The notes beneath the pieces were generated by a model. That model was not told where the DNA came from and made no database searches. It was given only the letters and a program-made list of their open reading frames with translations. This document shows, in pieces, positions 1 through 5,867 of a stretch of DNA of 7,241 bases (its first letter is position 1; every line of letters begins with the position of its first letter). This DNA is from an uncultured Ruminococcus sp. GTDB taxonomy: Bacteria > Bacillota > Clostridia > Oscillospirales > Acutalibacteraceae. A program made the position numbers and the translations under genes. Where the stretch lies: the NCBI GenBank assembly GCA_902803035.1, contig CADCON010000090.1, forward strand, positions 1-7,241, in the 5' to 3' direction.

Positions 1-2
1 CC

Positions 3-1409
3 GGCCCGTACCGTCAGGGGCAGGAATCCCGAAGGGGCGATGTGCAGATCGATCTTCCGGACTCGATGCCGCGCCGGCAGTACGACCCCCGCGAACAGCT
101 CCGCAGCCAGCAGACGGCGGAGCGGCAGGGCGGAGAGAGAAATCCCGAACGCCGGGACACCGGACGATTCGAGCGGCAGGGCGGCGAGAGAAATCCCGAA
201 CGCCGGGACACCGGACGATCCGAACGGCAGGGCGGCGAGAGAAATCCCGAACGCCGGGACACCGGACGATTCGAGCGGCAGGGCGGCGAGAGAACCCCCG
301 AACGCCGGGACGCGGGACGCTCCGGGCGGCAGGGCGGCGAGAGAACCCCCGAACGCCGGGACAGCGGGCGATTCAGCCGCGCCCCTCACGATGACGAATA
401 TTACAGCGGCCAGCGGGCGACAGACCCCAGAAGGCGGGAAATTATCCACGACAGCGCGGAAGGCGGGAGCGTGGATATGAGCGGATTTGACATCAGCTAT
501 AAGGGCAACAGCGAAAATGTGCCGTCGGGATTGGCCGGACTGCTGCGGAAGCCGAAGCTGCTGATTATCTTCGGTGTGGCGGCGATTGTGGTGGCGACCA
601 TCCTGTTTGTCGTTCTTTCCCGTGGAAGCTCCGGGACAACGCCGGTCGGCGCAAAGACCAAATATGAATATGATATTCCGGAGACCGTCACCATCGCGGG
701 AAAGGTCATCAAGACCGACGCCGATTATATCGACGAATTGTCCGACACGGGCGTGAGCGACATCAGCGATCTTCAGTACTGCTATCTGGTGAACAGCCTG
801 TTTATCAATAACAACAACATCACCGATATCTCGCCGATTGCCGACTGCATCTGCATCAAGACGCTGGATTTCAGCTCCAATCAGGTTTCCGACATCTCAG
901 CCCTCGCGCATCTCAACCAGCTTTCGGATATCGACATGAGCGGCAACCGCGTTTCGGATCTGACGCCGCTGACCAAGCTCCGCCAGGTGGAGCGCGTGAG
1001 CGCGGGGAAGAATCAGATTTCCGATATCGCGCCGCTCGCGGGCATTTCGTCGCTCAGACAACTGCTGCTTTCGGACAACGGCATTACCGACGTTTTCCCG
1101 GTGGCGGGCCTGACCGAGCTGACCACGCTGGAGCTTGCCAACAACAGGGTTACGGATCTCAGCCCGCTGAGCAATCTCTCCAATCTGTCGATGCTCGATC
1201 TTTCGGGCAACGGCCTGTCGGACGTCAGACCGCTTGCTTCGGTCACTTCGCTCACCGTGCTGAATCTGTCCGATAATCCGGTCAGAGATGTCTCCGCCCT
1301 CAAGGGTCTGAAGAATCTCAATGAGCTGATTCTCACAGGCACGTCGGTTTCCTCCGAGGACATTGCCATGCTCCGCAAGGCACTGCCGGAATGCTCTGTC
1401 CGCAGTTGA
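3..1409 (+). CDS. Membrane-anchored leucine-rich-repeat protein (5' partial)
   Basis: The frame is open to the left edge, so the N-terminus is probably missing. A GTG at 42 preceded by GAAGGGG is the only in-window start candidate, and residues below count from it. Order: an Arg-rich polar region; five 17-residue repeats (27-111, key pattern RQGGER.PERRD.GR); a polar linker; one transmembrane helix (about 173-192, LLIIFGVAAIVVATILFVVL); a short linker; then eight 22-residue leucine-rich repeats (249-424) and a capping unit to 455. The LRR pattern LxxLxLxxNxIxDIxPLxxL is the bacterial SDS22/internalin-like class, a protein-binding scaffold. No signal peptide is visible in the part present. The helix, with its basic flank on the N-terminal side, suggests N-in/C-out topology with the LRR outside and the basic repeats in the cytoplasm. 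There is no LPXTG anchor. The ligand is unknown, and the missing N-terminus could hold another domain. Confidence 0.88.
   Translation, partial: GPYRQGQESRRGDVQIDLPDSMPRRQYDPREQLRSQQTAERQGGERNPERRDTGRFERQGGERNPERRDTGRSERQGGERNPERRDTGRFERQGGERTPERRDAGRSGRQGGERTPERRDSGRFSRAPHDDEYYSGQRATDPRRREIIHDSAEGGSVDMSGFDISYKGNSENVPSGLAGLLRKPKLLIIFGVAAIVVATILFVVLSRGSSGTTPVGAKTKYEYDIPETVTIAGKVIKTDADYIDELSDTGVSDISDLQYCYLVNSLFINNNNITDISPIADCICIKTLDFSSNQVSDISALAHLNQLSDIDMSGNRVSDLTPLTKLRQVERVSAGKNQISDIAPLAGISSLRQLLLSDNGITDVFPVAGLTELTTLELANNRVTDLSPLSNLSNLSMLDLSGNGLSDVRPLASVTSLTVLNLSDNPVRDVSALKGLKNLNELILTGTSVSSEDIAMLRKALPECSVRS
120..374 (+). repeat. Five tandem 51-bp repeats inside the LRR gene
   Basis: Five in-register copies of a 51-bp unit lie at 120-170, 171-221, 222-272, 273-323 and 324-374, each encoding 17 residues. 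The first three are almost identical in DNA; copies 4 and 5 differ by AAT to ACC and around the DTG/DAG/DSG codons. The last residue alternates Phe, Ser, Phe, Ser, Phe, which suggests that a two-unit (102-bp) block was duplicated. Because 51 is a multiple of three, copy-number change keeps the frame. The encoded segment is Arg/Gly-rich, carries net positive charge and is likely disordered. Confidence 0.95.
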
Positions 1410-1461
1410 CGGGACGCTGCCAACGCTTTCGGTCATTTTTGCCTGATTTGTTTATATTAAG

Positions 1462-1490
1462 TTTACATAAACTCCCAAAAAAGTTAGATT
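1462..1490 (+). promoter_or_regulatory. Possible sigma-A promoter for the DUF2185 gene
   Basis: TTTACA (1462-1467) and TAGATT (1485-1490) are spaced 17 bp apart and match the -35 and -10 consensus at 5/6 and 4/6. Transcription would begin near 1497, which fits a start at GTG 1539 and makes the upstream in-frame ATG at 1500 unusable. No clear terminator follows the LRR gene, so read-through is also possible. Confidence 0.4.
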
Positions 1491-1538
1491 TTTTGCGGTA
1501 TGCTATTAGCAGGAACCAGAAGGAGAGGATGTGACGCA

Positions 1539-1898
1539 GTGGCAACAGGCAAGAATTTCAAGATTCCGCGCGAGCAATTGAAGCGATTCGTCCGGAACAG
1601 AGGGCTTTGCATTGCCCCCGATACCGTTCTGGTGGACGGGATTCCCGTGTCGATCATTTACCGCGTGATGCCTTCCTCGCTCTATGACAGCGGCTGGCGG
1701 TTCTTCTCCGGCACCGAGAGCGACGAGTATCTGTCCGATTCCCGTCTGAACGGGGTCTATGATCTCAATACGGTGGTCAATTACTGCCCCGATACGCTTG
1801 CCTTGCTGGACGCCCCTCCCTACAGTGCCTTCCGCCGCGATGACAACGGCGAGTGGGTCAATATTTCCGCCGACGTCGACTGGCGGCTGTGGGCATGA
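1539..1898 (+). CDS. DUF2185 (Imm33-like) domain protein
   Basis: This encodes 119 residues, apparently cytosolic, with no signal peptide or membrane helix. GTG 1539 is chosen because AGGAGAGG (1521-1528) lies 10 nt upstream; the in-frame ATG at 1500 has no ribosome binding site and sits at the likely transcription start. The middle carries the DUF2185 signature: SGWRFFSG (51-58), ESDEYL (60-65), VYDLNTVVNY (73-82) and LLDAPPYSAFRRD (89-101). From memory, this family includes members named Imm33, predicted immunity proteins of polymorphic toxin loci, but many members are solitary and have no tested function. No toxin gene is visible here. Upstream is the LRR gene on the same strand (129 bp gap); downstream is a strong terminator. 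The family call is fairly secure, the function is not. Confidence 0.8.
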   Translation: MATGKNFKIPREQLKRFVRNRGLCIAPDTVLVDGIPVSIIYRVMPSSLYDSGWRFFSGTESDEYLSDSRLNGVYDLNTVVNYCPDTLALLDAPPYSAFRRDDNGEWVNISADVDWRLWA

Positions 1899-1962
1899 GA
1901 ATGGCTTGTCCTCCGGCGCGGGTGTTCTTTCGTCAATGATTCGTTTTTCATAATAAACCCTC

Positions 1963-2021
1963 AAAATAAATAACGGATACCGCCGTGGCTGTGAAGTCAG
2001 GAGGTATCCGTTGTTTATTTT
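1963..2021. terminator. Bidirectional intrinsic terminator
   Basis: Nineteen base pairs form between 1963-1981 and 2003-2021, with one G-T position (1971/2013) and a 21-nt loop. The GC-containing core CGGATACC/GGTATCCG is flanked by AT arms, so each strand ends in a U-rich run: TTGTTTATTTTTT on the plus strand and TTATTTATTTT on the minus strand. It sits between the convergent DUF2185 gene and acpP and should stop transcription from both sides. Confidence 0.88.
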
Positions 2022-2026
2022 TTCTG

Positions 2027-2257
2027 TTACGGCAGATTGGATTCAATGAAATCGACAAGCGCGCCCACAGTGGTGAGGTTCTCCACCTCGGAATCGTCGA
2101 CCTGAATGTCGAATTCCTCGCCGAGGGTCATCATGAGATCCATGACGTCGAGAGAATCCGCGCCGAGATCCTGCAGAATGTCAGTTTCCATCGTAATGGT
2201 ATCCTCTTCCACGTCAAACTGATCGGAAAGAATCGTCTTTACCTTCTCAAAAACCAC
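2027..2257 (-). CDS. acpP: Acyl carrier protein
   Basis: This 76-residue acidic protein carries growing acyl chains on a phosphopantetheine arm during fatty acid synthesis. The attachment site is Ser34 in DLGADSLDVMDL (29-40), the motif recognised by holo-ACP synthase. Length and N-terminus (MFEKVKTIL) are typical of type II FAS ACP. GTG 2257 is chosen as start because the consensus AAAGGAGG (2273 to 2266) lies 8 nt upstream; an in-frame GTG at 2266 overlaps that site and cannot be used with it. The gene stands alone, with its own promoter (2420-2392) and a terminator just past its stop, rather than next to plsX, rnc or fab genes as is common. A polyketide/NRPS carrier role is less likely, since no such enzymes are nearby. 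Confidence 0.95.
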   Translation of the reverse strand: MVFEKVKTILSDQFDVEEDTITMETDILQDLGADSLDVMDLMMTLGEEFDIQVDDSEVENLTTVGALVDFIESNLP

Positions 2258-2382
2258 AAAAAGCACCTCCTTTGTGGATAATTCGGGCCGTACCGTCCGG
2301 AGGAGATAATTCTGTTGAAATCCGCGCTGAGATGTGTTATCATATGAAAGCGGGACTGTCAGATAACGTCCGGATAAAAGCC

Positions 2383-2402
2383 GCTACTAAGATATTATTA
2401 GC
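2383..2402. promoter_or_regulatory. Imperfect palindrome over the acpP -10 (possible operator)
   Basis: GCTACTAAGATATTATTAGC has 8-bp arms that pair at 7 of 8 positions around GATA. It covers the -10 element and start-site region of acpP, where a repressor would block RNA polymerase. The half-site order does not match my memory of the FapR operator, which begins TTAGTA and ends TACTAA, so no regulator is assigned. Confidence 0.4.
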
Positions 2403-2420
2403 ATAATGTGCTTTTGTCAA
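2392..2420 (-). promoter_or_regulatory. acpP promoter
   Basis: On the minus strand, TTGACA (2420-2415, perfect -35) is followed after 17 bp by TAATAT (2397-2392, 4/6 match to -10). Transcription would start near 2385, giving a leader of about 128 nt. The -35 hexamer lies in the AT-rich divergent region shared with aroE. Confidence 0.7.
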
Positions 2421-2471
2421 TATTTTTATGTAAATTTTTTAAATAATTTTCATGACAGGAGAAATCATTGT

Positions 2472-3323
2472 ATGAGCAAAATGAAATTTGCGGTAATCGG
2501 TCACCCTATCGGCCATACCATGTCGCCCTTTATTCATTCGGAGCTTTTCAGGCTCAACGGCGTCGAAGCGGACTATTCCGTGGTGGACGTGCAGCCGGAT
2601 TCCCTGGATACGGAGATTCCCCGCCTGATGGATGAGCTGGACGGGTTCAATGTCACCATTCCCTATAAATCCGCCGTCATTCCGTTTCTCGCCGGCGTGG
2701 AGGGCGTCGCGCGGGAATACGGCTCCGTCAATACCGTCCGCTGCCGCGACCGTTCGGGCAGGACGACCGACCCGGTCGGCTTCGTGCGCGCGCTGGCCGC
2801 CGCGGATATTCCGCTGGAAGGCCGCGTGGCGGTTCTCGGCGCGGGCGGCGTGAGCAGGGTTTTCGCGGGGGAAGCCGCGCGCGCGGGCTGCGAAGTGACC
2901 TTCGGCGTGCTTGACAGCGATATGCCGGCCGCCCGGAAGATCATCGGGGATATCCGCGCGTTTCACCCGGATTTCCGCGCCGGGGTGGTCGGAATCGGCG
3001 GGCTGCAGGGCGGATTTGATCTGCTGGTGAACGCCACGCCGGTGGGAATGTACCCCAGGACCGGCGCGATGCCGGTTGACAGGTCGCTGCTGGGCGGCTG
3101 CAAGGCCGTCTTTGACGCGGTCTACAATCCGGAGCGCACCGCGCTCATTTCGGCGGCGCGTGAAGCGGGATGCAGGGCGCAGGGCGGTATGCCCATGCTG
3201 GTATGGCAGGCGGCTGCCGCGCAGGAAATCTGGCTGGACGTCAGCTTTGACAGGCAGGATGTGGAGAAGGTCATTTCCGCCGCGACAGCCTACATGAATC
3301 AGCATTTCACAGGACAGAATTAA
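2472..3323 (+). CDS. aroE: Shikimate dehydrogenase
   Basis: This 283-residue protein reduces 3-dehydroshikimate to shikimate in the chorismate pathway. ATG 2472 is chosen because AGGAG (2457-2461) lies 10 nt upstream; an in-frame ATG at 2406 has no site and lies in the promoter region. The N-terminal domain has the substrate loop GHPIGHTMSP (10-19), catalytic Lys66 in NVTIPYK, SVNT (85-88) and TD (99-100). The C-terminal Rossmann domain has VLGAGGVSR (121-129), NATPVGM (187-193), DAVYNP (215-220) and GGMPMLVWQAA (238-248). Two departures stand out: the usual SxS substrate pair is T16-M-S18, and the Asn-Arg-Thr that typically contacts the NADP phosphate is absent, the strand instead ending FGVLDSD (144-150) with Asp148. 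That hints at NAD use. aroK follows 15 nt downstream. Confidence 0.95.
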   Translation: MSKMKFAVIGHPIGHTMSPFIHSELFRLNGVEADYSVVDVQPDSLDTEIPRLMDELDGFNVTIPYKSAVIPFLAGVEGVAREYGSVNTVRCRDRSGRTTDPVGFVRALAAADIPLEGRVAVLGAGGVSRVFAGEAARAGCEVTFGVLDSDMPAARKIIGDIRAFHPDFRAGVVGIGGLQGGFDLLVNATPVGMYPRTGAMPVDRSLLGGCKAVFDAVYNPERTALISAAREAGCRAQGGMPMLVWQAAAAQEIWLDVSFDRQDVEKVISAATAYMNQHFTGQN

Positions 3324-3338
3324 GGCGGGGAAGCGGCG

Positions 3339-3851
3339 ATGATGAACAGAAATATTGTACTGTTTGGCTTTATGGGGTGCGGCAAAAGCACCGTCGGCGC
3401 GGAGCTTTCCTCCAACACCGGGCGCGAACTGGTGGATACCGACGTTCTGATCGAGCAGGCGGAGGGAATGAGCGTCAGCGAGATTTTCCGGCTGCGCGGC
3501 GAGCCGTATTTCCGGGACCTCGAACACGACGTATGCCGCGCGCTTTCCGGGCGCGAAAGACTGATTATCTCAGCCGGAGGCGGCGCGCTGACCTTTCAGC
3601 GCAACATTGACGCGCTCAGGAAGGGCTGCGAGCTTGTCCTGATCGATGTGCCGCCGGAAGTGATCTATGCGCGGCTGAAGAATGACACCACCCGCCCGCT
3701 TTTGCAGCAGGGGGACAAAATGGCCGCCATACGCGACCTTTACGCCCGCCGGGAAGCCGTTTACCGGCAGGCGGCTGACCACACCGTCAACGGCAACCAG
3801 CCGCGCGGATTCGTCGCCCTCGATATCATGAAGGCCGTCGGCATACTGTGA
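3339..3851 (+). CDS. aroK: Shikimate kinase
   Basis: This 170-residue cytosolic kinase phosphorylates shikimate to shikimate 3-phosphate with ATP, the step right after the aroE product. Visible motifs: P-loop GFMGCGKST (10-18); Mg/shikimate-binding VDTD (32-35) with Asp35; shikimate-binding Arg59 in GEPYFRDLE; SAGGGA (78-83); lid Arg119 in TTRPLL; Arg138 near the C-terminus in YARREAVY. Length is normal for a stand-alone kinase. Start is ATG 3339, with ATG 3342 equally possible; GGGGAAG (3327-3333) is a modest ribosome binding site. It lies 15 nt after aroE, so the two are co-transcribed. The gene ends 11 bp from the stop of the convergent permease gene. Confidence 0.95.
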   Translation: MMNRNIVLFGFMGCGKSTVGAELSSNTGRELVDTDVLIEQAEGMSVSEIFRLRGEPYFRDLEHDVCRALSGRERLIISAGGGALTFQRNIDALRKGCELVLIDVPPEVIYARLKNDTTRPLLQQGDKMAAIRDLYARREAVYRQAADHTVNGNQPRGFVALDIMKAVGIL

Positions 3852-3862
3852 GCGCCGCTTGG

Positions 3863-4795
3863 TTACCGGCTGCCGATGATTGCTTTGACGGCCGCTACCA
3901 GAACCGGCAGCGTCCCCATGGAAAACAGGGTGGACATCGCCACCAGCCGGCTGGCAAGCCCTGAATCGCGGCGGAATTTGGTGGCGAAAAGCGCGCAGGA
4001 GGCGGCGACCGGCGCGCCGAACATGACCGCCAGCGTGAGCGTCTGGTCATTGTCCAGCCACGGCAGCGCGATGACCGCGGGCATGATGACGCAGGGCAGA
4101 ATGATCAGCCGCAGCGCGGAGGCGGTATAACAGCGGAAATCGCGGAGCGCGCTGCCGATGTCGGCTTTTGCCAGGTGCGTTCCGATCACGATCATGGCGA
4201 GCGGCGAATTCAGGGCGGCGAGCATGGAAACGGCATTTTCCACGGGGGACGGGACCCTCAGCGACAGCAGAAACACCGGCAGCCCTGCCATCAGGCCCAG
4301 TACGCAGGGATTGATGATGACCTTCCGGAGCGAGAGCTTTTCGCCTGAGATCATGGCAACGCCGTATGTCCACTGGATCAGATTGAAAAGCACCACGAAA
4401 ACAGAGGCGTAAAGCGTTCCCATTTCCCCGCACACCGCGCCTGCCAGCGGAATGCCCATGAATCCGCAGTTGGAAAAGACCGACGCGAACCGCAGCACCG
4501 TGCGGGAATTGTCATCGCCCCCGCGGTAGATCAGCGTGCCGATGAATATGCACAGAATCAGAAAAAACGCGCTCACCCCCGCGAATACCGCGATGGCGGC
4601 GGCGGTTTCCGGGTCAAAGGGACGGTTGAAGGCGTTCATGACCACGCAGGGCGTGACCGCGTAAAGCAGCAGGTCTGTCATCTGCGCCGCTCCCGCGTCG
4701 GTGATCCGCTTCGCTTTGTACATTCCGAAGCCGACCGCGATCATGATGAACAGCGACAGCACCTGTCCGAATACGACTGTAAAGCTGTGAAGCAA
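3863..4795 (-). CDS. AEC-family (auxin efflux carrier-like) permease
   Basis: This encodes a 310-residue, very hydrophobic protein with about ten predicted membrane helices, the size expected for the AEC/Mem_trans family. Family marks include a first helix near 10-26, FSNCGFMGIPL (107-117), NPCVLGLMAGL in the middle, NSPLAMIVIGTHLA, and APVAASCALFATKF from 261 followed by STLFSMGTLPVL. Characterised bacterial relatives move malate, malonate or other small organic acids, but many are untested, so the substrate is unknown. TTG 4795 is taken as start because AAGGGG (4810-4805) lies 9 nt upstream and the family N-terminus begins here. The frame extends to 4930 only through a tandem repeat cluster, giving an odd basic 45-residue extension that I reject. 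It is transcribed alone or by read-through from the operon ending at 4971. Confidence 0.88.
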   Translation of the reverse strand: MLHSFTVVFGQVLSLFIMIAVGFGMYKAKRITDAGAAQMTDLLLYAVTPCVVMNAFNRPFDPETAAAIAVFAGVSAFFLILCIFIGTLIYRGGDDNSRTVLRFASVFSNCGFMGIPLAGAVCGEMGTLYASVFVVLFNLIQWTYGVAMISGEKLSLRKVIINPCVLGLMAGLPVFLLSLRVPSPVENAVSMLAALNSPLAMIVIGTHLAKADIGSALRDFRCYTASALRLIILPCVIMPAVIALPWLDNDQTLTLAVMFGAPVAASCALFATKFRRDSGLASRLVAMSTLFSMGTLPVLVAAVKAIIGSR

Positions 4796-4840
4796 TGGTT
4801 CATTCCCCTTTTCATTATATTGATTGGCAAAGAATCTATT

Positions 4841-4937
4841 GAATGCCCAATAATCGGGATTTTTTGGCGAATGGCAAATAATCGGATTTTTGACGAATGG
4901 CAATAATCGGGATTTTTTGGCGAATGCCAAATAATCG
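4841..4937. repeat. Tandem ~27-bp repeats upstream of the permease gene
   Basis: Three full copies (4841-4868, 4869-4894, 4895-4921) and a partial one (4922-4937) share GAATGSCAATAATCGGGATTTTTTGGC with small changes. Unit junctions form short inverted repeats: TTTGGC-GAAT-GCCAAA is perfect at 4916-4931, and the junctions at 4863-4878 and 4889-4904 are degenerate. Each unit also holds the near-palindrome AATC-C(C)-GATT. The array ends 45 bp before the permease start, in its regulatory region, and its last copy overlaps the terminator of the operon upstream. Confidence 0.9.
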
Positions 4938-4967
4938 AAAGTACCCCGGAAAAGGGCACTTCCGATT
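4933..4967 (-). terminator. Intrinsic terminator of the DUF2975/Xre operon
   Basis: In minus-strand RNA, 4967-4954 pairs with 4946-4933 over 14 bp, including two G-U pairs, around a 7-nt loop, followed by AUUAUUU-like sequence. It begins 3 bp past the stop at 4971. Read on the plus strand, the same arms have two A-C mismatches but are followed by seven T, so weak termination of antisense transcripts is possible too. Confidence 0.65.
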
Positions 4968-4970
4968 TTT

Positions 4971-5273
4971 TTACTTGTTGATATAGCGTTTTTTGTATTT
5001 TCTCTTCATTTCCCTGATAGAAGGAAGAGGCCGGCCGCAGAGCCCGCAGTAGTATTGCTCCTCCCTGACGTATTCATTCCACGTTGTGCGAAGGCGTTCG
5101 TAGTCGCAGATGTTGTAGCGGGAGAAAGCGCGCTTGTATCCCATATGCGGCGGAATGGCGCGGCGTTCGTCGGCGCGGAAGATTCTTCTGCGCGCCGTCC
5201 GGTTGGCAAGCAGCTTGGCAAACCGGCTCTTGCGATCGCCGCACCGTGGCGTGTGCCTGAAGGAACGGCTCAT
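4971..5273 (-). CDS. Small basic protein of unknown function
   Basis: This encodes 100 residues, strongly basic and soluble. The N-terminal third is dense in Arg/Lys (MSRSFRHTP, then LANRTARRRIFR at 22-33). The middle has YNICDYERLRTTWNEY (53-68), and the C-terminus has one CGLCGRP motif (Cys76, Cys79) before a basic tail, KRKYKKRYINK. Cys11 and Cys56 could complete a metal site, but only one CxxC is present. I do not recognise a named family; the N-terminus recalls small uncharacterised proteins of plasmids and phages that begin MSRSYKKTP, a resemblance from memory only. Its ATG overlaps the stop of the upstream membrane protein gene (ATGA at 5273-5270), and GGAGG lies 10 nt before it inside that gene, so translation is probably coupled. 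It is the last gene before the terminator. Nucleic-acid binding is plausible from charge but unproven. Confidence 0.7.
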   Translation of the reverse strand: MSRSFRHTPRCGDRKSRFAKLLANRTARRRIFRADERRAIPPHMGYKRAFSRYNICDYERLRTTWNEYVREEQYYCGLCGRPLPSIREMKRKYKKRYINK

Positions 5274-5599
5274 TTCTTCCCGTCCTCCTTCTGTTCTCCG
5301 TCGGAAGCGTTGCCGTCGTGGGCGTCGAATTCCGCGCCGCGCTCCGCCTTGAGATTATTCCAGCAGAGCAGCAGATAGATGAGGTATGCCACCAGCGCTC
5401 CTCTTACCACCCACGAAGTGGACGGGCTTTCGGCAAAGCCCTTGATGAATGCGCGGCAGAGAAAGTAGATGCCGCCCAGCAGCAGCAGGATGCCGGCCGG
5501 GAGGGTGAACGTCCACTGCTTCCGGAAGCGGGCGATCATCAGCACCGCGCCGATAAAGCAGCCGATGGCTATGATAATGTAATAGGGTGAAAACATCAT
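5270..5599 (-). CDS. Small three-helix membrane protein, unknown function
   Basis: This encodes 109 residues with three predicted membrane helices (about 6-23, 33-49 and 63-80) and a charged, hydrophilic C-terminal tail (84-109, ending EQKEDGKK). The start is ATG 5599, with AGGAGG 10 nt or slightly more upstream; ATG 5596 is the next codon. I do not recognise the family. It lies 27 nt after the Xre gene and overlaps the next gene by ATGA, so it is part of the four-gene operon. Position after a DUF2975/Xre pair suggests it may act in, or be controlled by, the same membrane-linked circuit; that is inference from order only. Confidence 0.78.
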   Translation of the reverse strand: MMFSPYYIIIAIGCFIGAVLMIARFRKQWTFTLPAGILLLLGGIYFLCRAFIKGFAESPSTSWVVRGALVAYLIYLLLCWNNLKAERGAEFDAHDGNASDGEQKEDGKK

Positions 5600-5626
5600 G
5601 GTTATTGATCCCTCCTTCCGTCAGAT

Positions 5627-5851
5627 TTATTCGTCGTCGTCGTCATCGCCGGGAACGTACTCGAGAATGTCCCCCGGCTGACAGTTCAGTTCCTTGCAGA
5701 TGGCCAGAAGGGTGGAAAAACGGATGGCTTTTGCCCTGTTGTTCTTTAATATGGAAAGATTGGAGAGCGTGATGCCGACTCTGGAGGCAAGCTCGGACGC
5801 GCCGACCTTCCTCTTTGCCATCATCACGTCGAGATTAACAATGATAGGCAA
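5627..5851 (-). CDS. Small Xre-family HTH regulator (YozG-like)
   Basis: This encodes 74 residues that are almost entirely a Cro/C1-type helix-turn-helix. MPIIVNLDVMMAKRK leads into ASELASRVGITLSNLSILK (recognition region about 18-36), then AIRFSTLLAICKELNCQPGD and ILEY, and an acidic tail of five Asp and a Glu (69-74). This is the short regulator type seen next to DUF2975 proteins, as in the B. subtilis yoaS-yozG pair. TTG 5851 is the start: AAGGAGG lies 7 nt upstream and the family N-terminus begins there. It follows the DUF2975 gene by 16 nt. By analogy with other Xre proteins it probably binds DNA as a dimer and may control its own operon; the target is unknown. The four-GAC run encoding the tail is a small trinucleotide repeat. 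Confidence 0.93.
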   Translation of the reverse strand: MPIIVNLDVMMAKRKVGASELASRVGITLSNLSILKNNRAKAIRFSTLLAICKELNCQPGDILEYVPGDDDDDE

Positions 5852-5867
5852 GGTATTTCCTCCTTAC

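Noticed and set aside
40..480. A 146-codon plus-strand frame and an 82-codon minus-strand frame across the 51-bp repeats
   Set aside because: They are stop-free only because the repeat unit is GC-rich and a multiple of three. The LRR frame continues through the same DNA into a clear helix and LRR domain.
897..1436. Minus-strand frames opposite the LRR region
   Set aside because: They are mirror frames produced by the periodic LRR codons, with no ribosome binding site or family match.
2398..2445. Plus-strand promoter for aroE
   Set aside because: TTAGCA/TATTTT (17 bp) and TTGTCA with a poor -10 are both possible; neither is good enough to list, though a promoter must lie in this region.
2439..3527. 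A 362-codon minus-strand frame opposite aroE
   Set aside because: It is a GC-rich shadow, rich in Arg, His and Ala, with no recognisable domain, opposite an intact aroE with all motifs.
4814..4819. Perfect TATAAT on the minus strand just upstream of the permease
   Set aside because: Transcription would start near 4807, inside the ribosome binding site, and no -35 is seen at 16-18 bp. It is probably chance in AT-rich DNA.
4796..4930. N-terminal extension of the permease to ATG 4930
   Set aside because: The extra 45 residues are encoded by the 27-bp repeats, there is no good ribosome binding site at 4930, and TTG 4795 has one at proper distance.
4841..4937. Short CRISPR array
   Set aside because: The units are contiguous with no unique spacers, and no cas genes are present.
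5055..5590. Plus-strand frames opposite the small membrane and basic protein genes
   Set aside because: The minus-strand genes have ribosome binding sites, coupled start and stop codons and sensible hydrophobicity; the plus frames do not.
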